Origin: Gyrodactylus bullatarudis
Lineage: Eukaryota > Platyhelminthes > Monogenea > Gyrodactylidea > Gyrodactylidae
Direction: 5' to 3'
Length of the DNA: 64,000 bases
Assembly (NCBI GenBank): GCA_012064415.1
Contig: SSNU01000109.1
Location: 361,788-425,787 of the forward strand
Shown here: one piece after another, positions 48,971 through 59,729 of the stretch
Position numbering within the stretch: the stretch's first letter is position 1
Layout of the letters: every line of letters starts with the position of its first letter
Position numbers and translations under genes: made by a program
Notes under the pieces: generated by a model
The model's input: the letters and a program-made list of their open reading frames with translations, nothing else
The model's database searches: none
What the model was told of the DNA's origin: nothing

Positions 48971-49520
48971 AACCAAATTGACATGAAGATGAGAATTTAC
49001 TATTTTTACAAAAAACTCAATATTTTTCTCCGGATTCACAGAAAAAATAATTTTTTGGATTCTGAAACGGAATGAGCTAATAATGGGGATTTTAAAAAAA
49101 TCAATCTGACCAAAATTATGCCGTTTTTCGAATTTCGAAAATTTACCAAATTTCCACTTTTTCAACTTTTGAAGCCAATATTTTTATCGATTTCGATGAT
49201 TCGAAGCAGTTAAGTGATGATTACCTGCAGAAGTTCACTGAAGTTCGTCATTACTGTGGGAAATCGAACCATTTGAAATTTTCGATTATCATGAAGGGAA
49301 ATTATCCAAAATCTGGGAGTTTAACTTTTTTGGAAACAATAAGATCTTAGCCATCTCTATGGCCAAATTCGAATTCTTTGTCTAATATGGATCCCAAATA
49401 TCATCACTTAACTGCTTCGAATCATCGAAATCAATCAAAATTATTGTTTCTGTGAATGAAGAGAAAAATATTGAGTTTTCTGTAAAAATAGTAAATTCTC
49501 ATCTTGATTTCAACTAGCTT
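48971..49520. repeat. TA-flanked hairpin element, group B, copy B4
   Basis: Left end AACCAAATTGACATGAAGATG after TA (48969-48970). The right end CATCTTGATTTCAACTAGCTT is followed by TA. The arms mirror each other (TTTACTATTTTTACA left, TGTAAAAATAGTAAA right). A TTAA element begins exactly at its right edge (49520-49523). Confidence 0.75.
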
Positions 49521-49586
49521 TAACCCTTAAAGTTCCACTGGATTATTTCTATGACATATCATTTTAGAAAAACTCATTATTGTTAA

Positions 49587-49793
49587 CCCTTTCGGTGCCG
49601 ATGTGTTCATTTTCCAATTTTTTAAACCTTCATAACTCTACCAGTTAGGTAGGTTTCTGGATCAATTAAAGTTTAAATTGAAGCCCACAATGTGAACTTG
49701 CATTAGTAATAGTTTTGGCCAAATAACTTTGTATCTTCATAGCTAAATTTTGGTTTTTATAAAAATTGTGAAATAGTCTCGGCACCGAAAGGG
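49587..49793. mobile_element. piggyBac-like MITE (CCCTTTCGG family) nested in element G
   Basis: CCCTTTCGGTGCCGA and TCGGCACCGAAAGGG are 15-base perfect inverted ends. The left flank is TTAA (49583-49586) and the right flank TTTA, one change from TTAA. The body matches 35971-36183 closely. Confidence 0.83.
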
Positions 49794-49837
49794 TTTATTT
49801 AAGTCTCAGAAAATACTTAGTTTACTACCCATTCGAA

Positions 49838-50060
49838 AGGAAATTTATTAATCTCCTGGAATACACAAAAATCTCAGCTATACCATTCATCAAACTAGCG
49901 CTATACAAATTCAAAGAAAGTTAATTTCGGTTTTAAAACGTTTTTTTTTGAAAACCCTGTTTCCCAAGGTCCTAGATAAAAACAAGATAACTTTTACCGA
50001 GTAATCAGAATATGCAATCGCCTGAACTCTATCTACTAAAGCTTTCAAGATGGTCAATTT
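49838..50060 (+). repeat. dispersed repeat D, copy 2 (interior of element G)
   Basis: Matches 38486-38705 and 58132-58320, for example ATACAAATTCAAAGAAAGTT shared with the 58.1 kb copy. Its position inside the TTAA element explains the family. Confidence 0.65.
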
Positions 50061-50204
50061 TTGATCCAAAAATTGATCCAAATTTTTGATCGATGACTCC
50101 TGAACTAAAAATAATTGCTTTTAACAGTAGGTTCGTATTCAGCATATTCATTAACCATAGAATAGTCAAAAGATTGAAAAATTCTCTGGGACTTCAATGG
50201 TTAA

Positions 50205-51524
50205 TGGTATGACGGATTAACTATCAGTACTGTGAATAAAATCCGTACAAGTCTTACACTTTTCTTCTAACATTTCCATCATATTTTGCCATGTTTCGCT
50301 AACCTAGTAGACAAAATGCACTTAGAAAATGAAAAAAATTATTTAAGATTTAAACCAATCAGAGTGAGTTTAACTTTTGACCTAAAACATTTACGTTGAG
50401 ACTTGCAAAATGAGCATTTTGTTCTCTCAAAATGACATGCAAAGGTTTGAAATTAGTTTCCATTTCCAAAAGGAACCTGTTTTAGAGGAGTGCTCAAATA
50501 GAAGGATAGTTAAATGGGAATGAAAAATGGAATAAGTATCGAAAGAGAGTTTATCATTATCATTTTATAATCCTTAACGTCGCTTATTAATAAAAAACAG
50601 GTCCTGTTTGCTCCATTCAAAATGAAGCGTATTTTTCAAAAATAGGTGTAATCTAAATTGAATTTTTCAAAAACGGACCAGTATAAAATTTAATTAAATT
50701 CCACCCTACATCTCTGATATTGATATATCTACACTGCTTCAATACTACTAAATACATATCTATCCTGGCTAATCGAGATGTAGCAAATAAATTTGTAGAT
50801 TGTGGTAACCACTGATGATCATCATAGTCAAAAAAGTAATAGAAAAAAATTTAATTTTACTGCACTGCTGTATAATGAGAGTACAATAAATGAGAGCAGT
50901 GTTTGAATTTAATTTTCTATGGGACAAATGAAAACAAAAGAGTTAATTAGAATTCTCCCCTAAATAAATAGAATTGTTCTCAATTTTTATTTGAGCTGAT
51001 ATAGGGAGACTCCTTTTCCTCACTCAATTTGATACCCTCAGAATATAAAGAAGAAATGTACTTTTGAGTAGAAGGGGATAAAAATTAGCACCTAATTAAA
51101 ACATTGTTACGAATATAGCTATAGCTGAATTTTTAATGAAAAAAATTCTATTCCAATCAAGAGATACAGAAAAATGGGTATTTGCAAAACTAGTATGTCC
51201 AAGGGGTGTTTATTCAGAGTTGATGTTTTTTTTTCTAATTGAAAAATCAGATCTAGTATGTCAGATTTAGGAGTTTCTGTTTTGAAATTTAGTATATTTT
51301 TGCTTAAAAATTAGTATGGATTACTATAGCATTTACATGTCTAATTGGTAGAAATGCATTGCAATTTTATAAAAGTGAAATCCTATTTGGAAGGGTGGAG
51401 TAAATAGGGTTGTATGGGTTTTAATACTTATGGGGCAGAGATGTAAAAATCCTGAATGTATGATATTACATTCCATAGATTTTATTCATAAATAATCTGT
51501 TTTGTTTTCAAACTTTATTATATT
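50205..51524. other. non-coding stretch
   Basis: No gene, inverted repeat or known repeat was recognised between the TTAA element and repeat F. Confidence 0.4.
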
Positions 51525-51890
51525 TTCCATGTTCTAATATACAAAAATCCTCCATTTTCCCTAAAATCGTCAAAATTTACCGAGTTTCAATTTAGGAGTT
51601 TCTTTCAACATGTGAAAAAAAAGACTCAATTTATTTTTCAGCCCTATTTTTATTCAAAATGATACAAGAACTATTCAAAAATCTTAATTTTTTCCTTCTC
51701 TTGTAGAAAAATTTACTGAAACAATCTTGCGCGTGTTCAAAGATTTTCAATCGAGATTTTGTATATCAGAATAAACTCGAAAACTCGTATGGTTTTATAG
51801 GAAAAAATGCATAGTTTTCGATCATAATCAAAAATGAGATCAAGGCCTGTAAAAGTTGAAAAAATTAGCCTACTCTATTCTATATAATTT
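51525..51890 (+). repeat. dispersed repeat F, copy 2
   Basis: Second copy of the repeat at 40385-40770, same strand. Blocks TTTCTTTCAACATGTGAAAA, TGCGCGTGTTCAAAG and TTTCGATCATAATCAAAAAT mark it. It ends about 180 bp before the OXLD1-like stop codon. Confidence 0.65.
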
Positions 51891-52066
51891 ATGGTCTAAA
51901 TTTACAGGGAATAAATAATGTGGAAATTTTCATTAGAAATGTATCTATATTTCAAGAGAATTTTTCAAAATACAAAATATCTTTTTAAAACTTTAAACTT
52001 AAAATATATTGTCAAATCTACTTACGAGTAGATGTATGTAACTTTGATAAAATTATTACAGTGTTT

Positions 52067-52342
52067 TTAAAGATTAATTTCTTTTCTTAAATCTTTCAAT
52101 TCTAACAACAAAAAGTACTTGACAGATTGATCGTTAATTCTAGACAGTTCCCTTTCAATTTTTTCAATATAATCGATTTTTTCTTGATATGTCATTTCTT
52201 TAAGTTTGCCTTTGTAATCCTTGAGTATTCTCTCAGTGTACTGCATCCAGACACAATTCGGACAACTTGAATCACAACACTCGTCTGGCTTTGGCGGGGG
52301 CGGGAGATTGAAACGATTCCATTTGATTGAGAAGAATCTTCT
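52067..52342 (-). CDS. OXLD1: oxidoreductase-like domain protein, last exon
   Basis: The exon begins after acceptor AAATATTCAG at 52342, in phase 0, and encodes 91 residues to TAA at 52069-52067. Residues 1-13 (RRFFSIKWNRFNL) are basic and aromatic like a mitochondrial targeting peptide. PPPPKPDECCDSSCPNCVW (14-32) is the hallmark of the oxidoreductase-like (OXLD1) domain with its CC-x3-C-x2-C cysteines. A charged helical tail (TYQEKIDYIEKIERELSRIN) follows. Human OXLD1 is also small; its biochemical role is unknown to me. No in-frame ATG precedes the domain, so either a short upstream exon is missed or the start codon comes from a trans-spliced leader. It lies 215 bp downstream of the PGGT1B stop on the same strand. 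Confidence 0.83.
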   Translation of the reverse strand, partial: RRFFSIKWNRFNLPPPPKPDECCDSSCPNCVWMQYTERILKDYKGKLKEMTYQEKIDYIEKIERELSRINDQSVKYFLLLELKDLRKEINL

Positions 52343-52434
52343 CTGAATATTTTAAAATTTAAGAATGCTACATTTTTAAATAAAATTTTGATTAATCAGA
52401 GGAATAAAAAGCAATCTAAATAATAACTACATCA

Positions 52435-52440
52435 TTTATT
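52435..52440 (-). terminator. poly(A) signal AATAAA of PGGT1B
   Basis: AATAAA on the minus strand, about 118 nt past the PGGT1B stop and about 93 nt before the OXLD1 splice acceptor. It is the only such hexamer I noted in that gap. Confidence 0.5.
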
Positions 52441-52557
52441 GAATCAAGGAAATATATACGATTAAGAATATATAGTTTTGCGAAAAGGACACTGATCAAT
52501 TTTTCCTCTTTGCATGACTGGAACGGATTAGAAAGTGAAATAAAAAAAATAGATTGA

Positions 52558-55518
52558 TTAATTCTTCCATGAGTTATGGACTTTTTCTAGGTTCTGTTGA
52601 GCACATGTTGACATATTGAGGGCCGGACACATCTTTTTCAGTTTGATAATTGAATCGTCCTCGCCCATGTTAAGACAAGAGAGGCCGGATAACGTGAGAT
52701 ATGTGTGGATAGGATCTAGAATAGTTTAAAAATAAAATTTTCAAGTCTAATTTTAGGCAATTTCTCAAATAAAACCATTTTGTAAGAAGAATAAAATACA
52801 TGAGATTAAAGATATGAATTGCTCTAAACTATAATAATAAACTTGACACCTCAATTTATACCGCCACCATACTTAAGACCCTAAGAATCAAATCCTACTT
52901 CCTTCGGAAATTTGTACATGTGCCAGAATTACAATATTTGAAGCAATTCAATGGATACATTTTGGATCATCATCAGACGAAGTATTAATCTTTGAAATCG
53001 ACAAAAGTTTTGAGCTCAAAGGCCTAATTTTGGCCAGATTTAATTTTTTCGGAAATATTCAAAAAAATCATCTTTTACATGACCATACGGGGAAAATGTT
53101 GAGTTTTTTGTAAAAATATTGAATTCACATCTTCATGTCAAATAGGTTTATGTAACCTGTTTGCGAGCATAGTTGGAAAACTGAAACCCTTCAATACTTT
53201 CGATCTTGTTTTTGACCATATTTATAGAAAGAAAACCAGATACCCTGTTATCATCTACGCTCTTCAAGAGACTTTACAATCCCTGCACTCTCTCAGATAT
53301 AGATTTCAATTAAATTTTAGTATTTTCAAAAGTCAGAAAATATCCCAGATTGTAAAGGTCATTCCAGAATTTCAGTACCAGACAAACATGACTATTTTAC
53401 TAATTTATTTTTAATAAAAATTATTTTTGCAATGCATACATCTCAAGATTAATATTACAATTAAGAGGGAAAGAGATTAACTAACCTGGGAATCCTTCGG
53501 GAAGTTTAGAAAACGCATGAAGCTTATCATAGTATGCGGTATTTAGAAATTCCACAAGTCTTTTCTTTTCAATCAACTCTGGATGCCCAAGCATGCTAAG
53601 ACTGGCTCCAATCCAGAAAGTGTAACAGGAATCATCACGCTTATTAGTTCTTCCATGAAGACCACCAGTTTGAAGGGAGATAAGCCAATGAATAAGACGA
53701 TTTTTTCGTTTAGAGTTTGGCGGTAACAGCTCATCGAGGATATCCAACAGAAAGGCTGATGATATGGCACAATAACTGATTCCGGCGTGTGACTCTAAAT
53801 GCTTTGCTTGCCCAAAGCCGCCTTCGTATGACTGATTTGGAAAATAAATAAGGTCAAAAATCTCCACCAACTGTAAATTCAATTTGTATCTCAATTCCCT
53901 TCATATTCCCATATTGCAAAGCTCAAGATTCATTACGCCAACAATGAGGAAAATCCATAATAGTTTTCACCTATGGCGATTTTAAAATTTATGCATGTGG
54001 AACAACTTTCCAAACGAAAATAAATAATTTTGCTTATCAATGGAATCAGATTTCTGGAATAAGGTTCAGACACAAGAGATATTAAATACAAAATCTCATA
54101 ATTCCATTAATTTTTGTTTAAATAATGGTCGTATCTGTTATAATTTTTCAGCCGATGAGGTTGAATAAAAGTTTATTCTACTTATTAGTGTCCCTTAATA
54201 CTGGGGGGAATTGCATTTTAATAGAAAATAAATATACCATGCATTTTATATTTTAGTATGGTATATTTCATGAAGAATTACAGTAAATATTCCGATTTTC
54301 TACTCTGAAAATAAAATTCTTCATTGTCGAATTACTTATGAGTAAGCACTGATAGCTAAATTTAGTTTAAAGTTAAAAACTGTTGATAGATCGTCTCTTC
54401 CGCATACGATTTGTACCATACTAGCTCACTAAAGATTCCAGATAACAACAATATCTTAGCTCGTCAATGTTTACCCCCAAGACATTCTCATAATTAGAAA
54501 TGGCTAAAAATTTCGAGTGAGAAAGAAGAAGATTCAGCTAATAAATAAAGAGAAAAACAGTAAATATATAGGTAATTTAGATATAAACAGAATAAACGAA
54601 AACAAACAAGTCATCCTTAGATAAAGGGAGTGAGCAAAAGATTTGAAAACAATATTTTCATCATAATTATAATGCAATTTGCGTAGGATAAAATACGAAA
54701 GAGAAGAATTTGATTCAAGTCATAATGACAATGAGTCATTGAAATGAGAAGAACAGAATGAAATCAATATTAATCCTAAAATGTATTTCCCTAATCAAGC
54801 CCATAAATGATTTATCAAAACATTCCCATTAAAACTGTGAAAATAAATAATTACAGTGTCAGTAAATAGAAAATTATTTCTTAGAGTTATTCAGATTTCA
54901 AATTGTAGAGAAATTTGGAAACTCACAATAATACTCTCGAAAAAACTGAGAATTTTCTTTCTATCAAATATACTAGTATCTCCAACAATATAGGCGGATG
55001 CAACGGCTGAATAAATAAATCTGGCGTCATGCTCTGGACAGAAAATACTGGCTTGGTAATTTCCCGGAATTAACTTGTGTTCGAGAGCTTTGAGTCCATT
55101 CAAAAGCTCCTTACGATTTATTCTTGACAAATCATCTCCAAGGATTACAAGAATAGACAAAGCAGTGTATGTCATTGTAACATGACTAGTGTCATATGTG
55201 TGATATTCCTTAGGAGACTAAAAAACTTGAAACGATCAGACTTACATCAGAGAATTTACAACCGCAATTAAGAGAGCCTGTAAATCCTGATCGTTTACCA
55301 TTAATGATCTGTAACGAGTAAACATAGTCGATTATCTCTCGTTTCTCAAGTTCATCCACCTCGCCCAGAATATCATAACCAGCTATTGCAAAGTATAAAA
55401 TCATAATCCTAATCTTGAGAATAAAAAATTACTTTGAATGATCAAAGGCTGAAAAGTTTTCCGGCATTATATGCAAAAATCTAGAGAAATATTTTAACAG
55501 TCCTTTTTTATCAAACAT
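52558..55518 (-). CDS. PGGT1B: geranylgeranyltransferase type I subunit beta, five exons
   Basis: Catalytic beta subunit of the cytosolic enzyme that adds geranylgeranyl to CaaX proteins such as Rho GTPases, as a dimer with the alpha subunit. Exons (minus): 55518-55433, 55408-55246, 55217-54927, 53831-53486, 52715-52558. All junctions are GT-AG and in phase, giving 347 residues (human about 377). Recognisable blocks: AIAGYDILG and IIDYVYSLQ; DTSHVTMTYTALSILVILGD (exon 3, near-identical to the family); SYEGGFGQ..HLESHAG across the exon 3/4 junction; HGRTNKRDDSCYTFWIGASL; PDPIHTYLTLSGLS across exon 4/5; and CPALNMST near the end. The zinc ligands (Asp and Cys of DSC, His of IHTY) are intact. 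Introns 1 and 2 are only 24 and 28 nt; 3 and 4 are 1095 and 770 nt. The start is the first in-frame ATG, 62 bp from the divergent neighbour. Confidence 0.95.
52822..53365 (+). mobile_element. LINE fragment in PGGT1B intron 4, interrupted by a hairpin arm
   Basis: The left part (52822-52930) encodes ILKTLRIKSYFLRKFVHVP, matching VLKTTRCKSYFIRRFVINP of the long LINE. The right part (about 53155-53365) encodes LQSLHSLRYRFQLNFSIFKS, matching LPLRTRFQINFSQFKD. Between them, about 52934-53150 is a group B hairpin arm ending CACATCTTCATGTCAAATAG. The LINE is antisense to PGGT1B. Confidence 0.68.
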
Positions 55519-55580
55519 TTTTTGGATTCAAAATAAAATCTATTTTAAACACCAACATTGTGGAATACTGTTAAAATAAC
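55519..55580. promoter_or_regulatory. shared 62-bp gap between divergent start codons
   Basis: The PGGT1B ATG (minus, 55518) and the first ATG of the plus-strand gene (55581) are only 62 bp apart. Any promoter must therefore be bidirectional or overlap the coding ends, unless each gene starts from an upstream exon or is trans-spliced. No TATA box or initiator is evident. The sequence is plain AT-rich (TTTTTGGATTCAAAATAAAA). Confidence 0.55.
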
Positions 55581-58500
55581 ATGTTTACATTGTTCGGAAT
55601 TTTGAAAAAAATGTCTGTTGAAGATTCTCTAGTCAAAATTTTAATCAATCCTTGTAATTATAATGAATCTCTTGACGATACTCTTCTGAATCGTCTGGCT
55701 TCTTGTATTTTGTGCGAAAAAAATCATTTGGAGTCTTTTGTAGACGTATCTTGTACATCTCAAAGCTTTCAAACGCTATCTAAACTCCTGGAAAACTGCA
55801 CTATCGATAGTGAGAATTTTCATTTTTGCTCAATTATTCATATTTTCTTTATTCTTTTTATAAAACTCAAACTATCTAAGGAACTAAGAATAATTTTGGG
55901 CAAATTAGATTTTAATTTCGTCATAGAAACATTTCTCAGAAAATACCACAACCATGACCTTTCAATGTTTGTCAAAAATTTGGACTCGAAATTACTTGAT
56001 GATAACTTTGCAATTGATATTATGAATGTAGCCCATGGCCTCTCTTCAGATCTCGATCCAGAGAAATTAATCCATGAGAATAATTATGCATTCTTTCTTA
56101 AAACTCTTCGGACGAAATCCTTTGAAAATTTTCAAAAAGTAATCAGATCCAAGGAAAAAATGCCTGATGAAATCAAATCATTCTTTGCGCATAACTGCAA
56201 CGATGAAAAGTTGGCCATTAATGAAGTAATACCGTCGCTCAAAATTGCTTTTCAAATTCTCCATTATTGCGACTATACTAAAAGTCTTGTGGAATTTTGG
56301 CTTAAAATGATTGAAATAAAGATTGAGCAAGCCTCGGATGAGTTGAGTCATTCTCTTGAGCTAGAAAAGTGCTTTAACTGGATTAACCAAATAGATATTC
56401 TTCAAGCGATGCGAAAAATAACCTACTTACCAGTAAAATTCAAAGCGGAAAATATATTCCTCTCAAAAAATACAAAGATTATCAAATTATTCATGAAACT
56501 ATTCAAGTATTTACGCAATCAAGACTTGGCGGAAAATTGTCTCAAGATAAACTTTGATTGTCTAGTTAATAATTTAGAAAGTGAAAATTTCAAAATTCTC
56601 CTCGAATATTCTCAACTGTCTGGAGGTTATGATGACTTGATGCATAAACTGTCCACTCTAATCAATGATGAACTGGATAAGGAAGAGCCTCGGACTAGCC
56701 TTTTTTATGAGATTGTCAACATGGCCAAATACGTAACATCCCCGGAGGAACATGTCAAAATGTTATGGAATTTAAACGCCAAATTTTACCACAAATTATC
56801 CCTGGACCACTATCGTCTTCCATATGTTCAGAAGAATGTTTTCCTCGAGGGAATATTTAGACATGACATTGATTTGGTGATTAGTACTATGGACATAACG
56901 TTTTTGTCTTATTATACTGGATCTTGTATTAGACTTTTAGATTTTGGATCACTATTCTACTTCTTTCTTGTCAGCCTCTTGTCGGCCATGATTAACGAGA
57001 GGAACTGCAATATGACCTACATGAAATTCATCCTTGATTTTGACTGCAATGAAATCTTTTCCGACAGTAACGAGTTTCATTTAGCTCGAAAGGTCCTGAT
57101 TCACATTAAAGGGGTGAGATTTTGATAAACTACTTGCAAGTAAACCAAAAAAATAGAATGATGAAAATTCAATTAATGTTGAAATTGATCTAAAACATCT
57201 AGATAATAAAATTCAAGGTTTTTTTGAGCTTAGCTGAAAATGTATTATTTTAATACCCTATCTTTGAAATAATAAACTTTATAACTTTGAAGCTTGATGC
57301 GATAATGAAAAATTTATTGTTTCAGAACAGAGGGCATTTTTCAGGCTCAAGTGATAATAGGACGGGTGAAAATGGGGTCTAGATGTTTTTTTCTAGTTCT
57401 AAAATTCTGATGGCGCAATTTTGCGCTGATCAAAAATATATTTGAAAAAAATTGGCTGCCTGTAAGCTGAGATAATGATCAAAAATTTTCAAAATTTCGA
57501 AAAACGCCTCTCAAACTTTTGCTATTTAATGAAAGATAAAAAACATTAGATTAATAAATTTTATACCATCTGAAAGAAGAATAAATTTTAAACGTAAAGG
57601 TTCTATTTTTATTTATCCCAAAAGGTTTTTTTGAGAGAAAACCGAATTTTTGAGCCAGATTTTCTGAAAAATTTGCTATTTCTTCTCTACGGCTCGTTTC
57701 AACTGTCTAAAAACTTTTTTTTTCAAATCCCCACCAGGGTAATGATTAAAAAGTTAAAATGTATGACTCTAATTTATCGCCAAACATGATAATAATTAAT
57801 AATTGCATGTATTCAGTGTTTATGTAGTTTTAAGTCATTAGTTCCCTCATGCGTGTCGCTCCCCTAGAGAATATTGATAAATCTTTTTATTTCATGATGA
57901 CTAGTTTATCCCTTTAGTCAATAATTTAAAATTATTATCGAATCAGCTTTGATTAATTGCCATCTACGATGACTTCCCACGATGATTTTAATACTTTTGC
58001 AGTCTGAAATAAAAAAAATTGTTTCTTCTTCCTTGATAATTTCATCAGTATTGTCTCTGATGAGAATCCGCTTTTCCAATTTATTAATTAACCAACTTTA
58101 TTTCTCAACTGGAAATGATTAACAAAAACTATACCCATTCTATTAATCTCTTGGAATAGGCAAAGATCTCAGCTTTATTCTTCTTCAAATAAGCGATATA
58201 CAAATTCAAAGAAAGTTGATTATTCTCATAAAGTAAGTTCTGTTTAAAACGTTTTTTTGAAAGCCTAAAAAGTTATAGATCAAAAGTAATCATACTAAAG
58301 CTTGAAAGATTTTGCTTCAGAAATCTAATGACTAAGCCTCTGGCTGACATTCTTTTACGCTTAAAAAGACCTCTTTATTGATTGTTGTAAGGGTTTGAGA
58401 CACTAATTAATAATCAAGAAAAATTTATTTGAAAAATTATCTATAATATTTTGAGTACTGTAATAACTATATAGTTAACCGTTTAGTTGCTTTAGATTTT

Positions 58501-59079
58501 GAATGCAATCATGTTTTTCTATAATTTGAAATCAGAGCTTATAACAAGATTATTAAAGATGATAGATTTCTTAGCCTTGAATAAATAAAAATTAGTTGCT
58601 CAAGAAGTATGTGATAGGAATAGCCCAGTGGGATTTCAAGGGTTAAACTACTCAATGATGTTAGATATTATGAATGTAATTTTAATCATAATTAGTTTAT
58701 TACTTTCTATTTTTTTCCATTAAAGAAGATTCAAGGAGATCATCTGGAGAAACTTCTCCAGGACAATGTATCAATTGAGTACCTCTTAGTTTTATCTCGA
58801 GAGAAAGTTGGACTACTTAACCACTCAGGAAGATGTCCTGAATGTCTTGAGAATCCAAGGGAGCTCATTGAAAATATTCTTATTGCATCCGAGGCTGGCA
58901 GAGATATTGATTGCATTGGAGATTGAAAACATGATACGTAACATTACAACTGGTATAATACAACTTTACTGTATCATCAAAAGAGAGATTATCAAATGTA
59001 TTTTTTTCTACTCTTCATTGAAGAGTCTTCAAAAAAACTCGCTTTTCAAATAAATGTAAATCTAATCAAGAAAAATTAA
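55581..59079 (+). CDS. unrecognised alpha-helical protein, multi-exon (model tentative at 3' end)
   Basis: Exon 1 is long (55581-57113; start at 55581 or the ATG at 55611) and encodes about 511 residues, mostly amphipathic helices with many Leu, Lys, Phe, Asp and paired Cys (CILCEKNHLE early; LAENCLKINFDCLVNN mid). No signal peptide or catalytic motif is seen. The pattern resembles an alpha-solenoid, but no family is recognised. It ends at GGG|GTGAGA, phase 0. After a 1.6-kb intron, exon 2 starts at 58726 (or 58729), phase 0: KIQGDHLEKLLQDN... A 22-nt intron must then be removed to keep the frame: either 58768-58789 or 58807-58828. The following exon reads EDVLNVLRIQGSSLKIFLLH and LAEILIALEIENM. 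A further intron (about 33 or 47 nt, acceptor near 58987) leads to YQMYFFLLFIEESSKKLAFQ and a TAA at 59077-59079. Exon 1 is firm (0.9), the later exons moderate. Confidence 0.7.
57114..58725 (+). other. intron 1 of the gene starting at 55581
   Basis: Non-coding. It contains repeat D, copy 3 (58132-58320, TCTATTAATCTCTTGGAATA), and near 58626-58645 the motif GTGGGATTTCAAGGGTTAA, which matches the right end of TTAA element G. The matching left end was not found, so this is a 5'-eroded element. Confidence 0.6.
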
Positions 59080-59729
59080 ATGATTTTGAATTTGTGTTCG
59101 GTTAGCTTTTTCTTTATTGCATGCCTAAAAAGTTGAGTTTTTGATACTCTTATTGAACTCTCTTTCTGATAACTGGTAAAATTTTGACAAGATTAATTTA
59201 TCTTCACAGATCAACTAAGATGAACACATTCGTTTTCCCTATATTTGGAAATGGCAATTGAATCAAGCTCGGCTTGCGTGAATGAATCTCGGAATACAGT
59301 ATGTGGTTGTTAATTAGTTTTTTTAACAATCACATCCCATGATGCTGAGGGAATTTAATTTTGGATCACAACTGATAATTTAAAAATAGCAAGATCAGAT
59401 AAGAAATACTCAAATATTTGAAAATAATTTATGGAATTGAACGACTTTTTATCATTTCTAAAAATCTGATAATTAACAGAGTCAAAATAAATGAAAAGAG
59501 AAATTTAGTCCGAAATATTCCATAAAAGATCAACATGAAATTATTAACCCTTTTTCCATGACTTGCATCTGATCTTTCTTGTATCATATGATTTGTAAAT
59601 ACACTGAGAGATTATGAATATACAATTATAGATTTTTATTTATAAATTCGATGAAAAAGTTACAAAAATATTTATGGTTCTCTGGAATAAATTGATAAAG
59701 ATAATTACGAGCTCTGAGCGGGACCAGTA
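59080..59729. other. non-coding stretch between the divergent gene's end and a LINE
   Basis: No exon or repeat recognised. It likely holds the 3' UTR of the plus-strand gene, though no close AATAAA stands out within the first tens of bases. Confidence 0.4.

Larger units (their letters stand above)
49524..50200. mobile_element. TTAA-flanked piggyBac-like MITE, family G, carrying a nested MITE
   Basis: TTAA at 49520-49523 and 50201-50204 flanks CCCTTAAAGTTCCACTGG and, inverted, CTCTGGGACTTCAATGG. The outer element therefore has its own TIR, distinct from the CCCTTTCGG family. Within it, 49587-49793 is a complete copy of the latter, and 49838-50060 is repeat D. The right-end motif recurs near 58626-58645 (GTGGGATTTCAAGGGTTAA) next to another D copy. 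Confidence 0.78.

Noticed and set aside
48827..49165. 112-codon frame on the minus strand
   Set aside because: It lies mostly inside hairpin element B4, and the same type of frame recurs in other copies of the repeat.
53573..53770. 65-codon minus-strand frame
   Set aside because: Shadow of PGGT1B exon 4 in another frame.
58808..59053. A separate 81-codon protein starting at 58808
   Set aside because: It has no ATG start and is better explained as the downstream exons of the gene starting at 55581.
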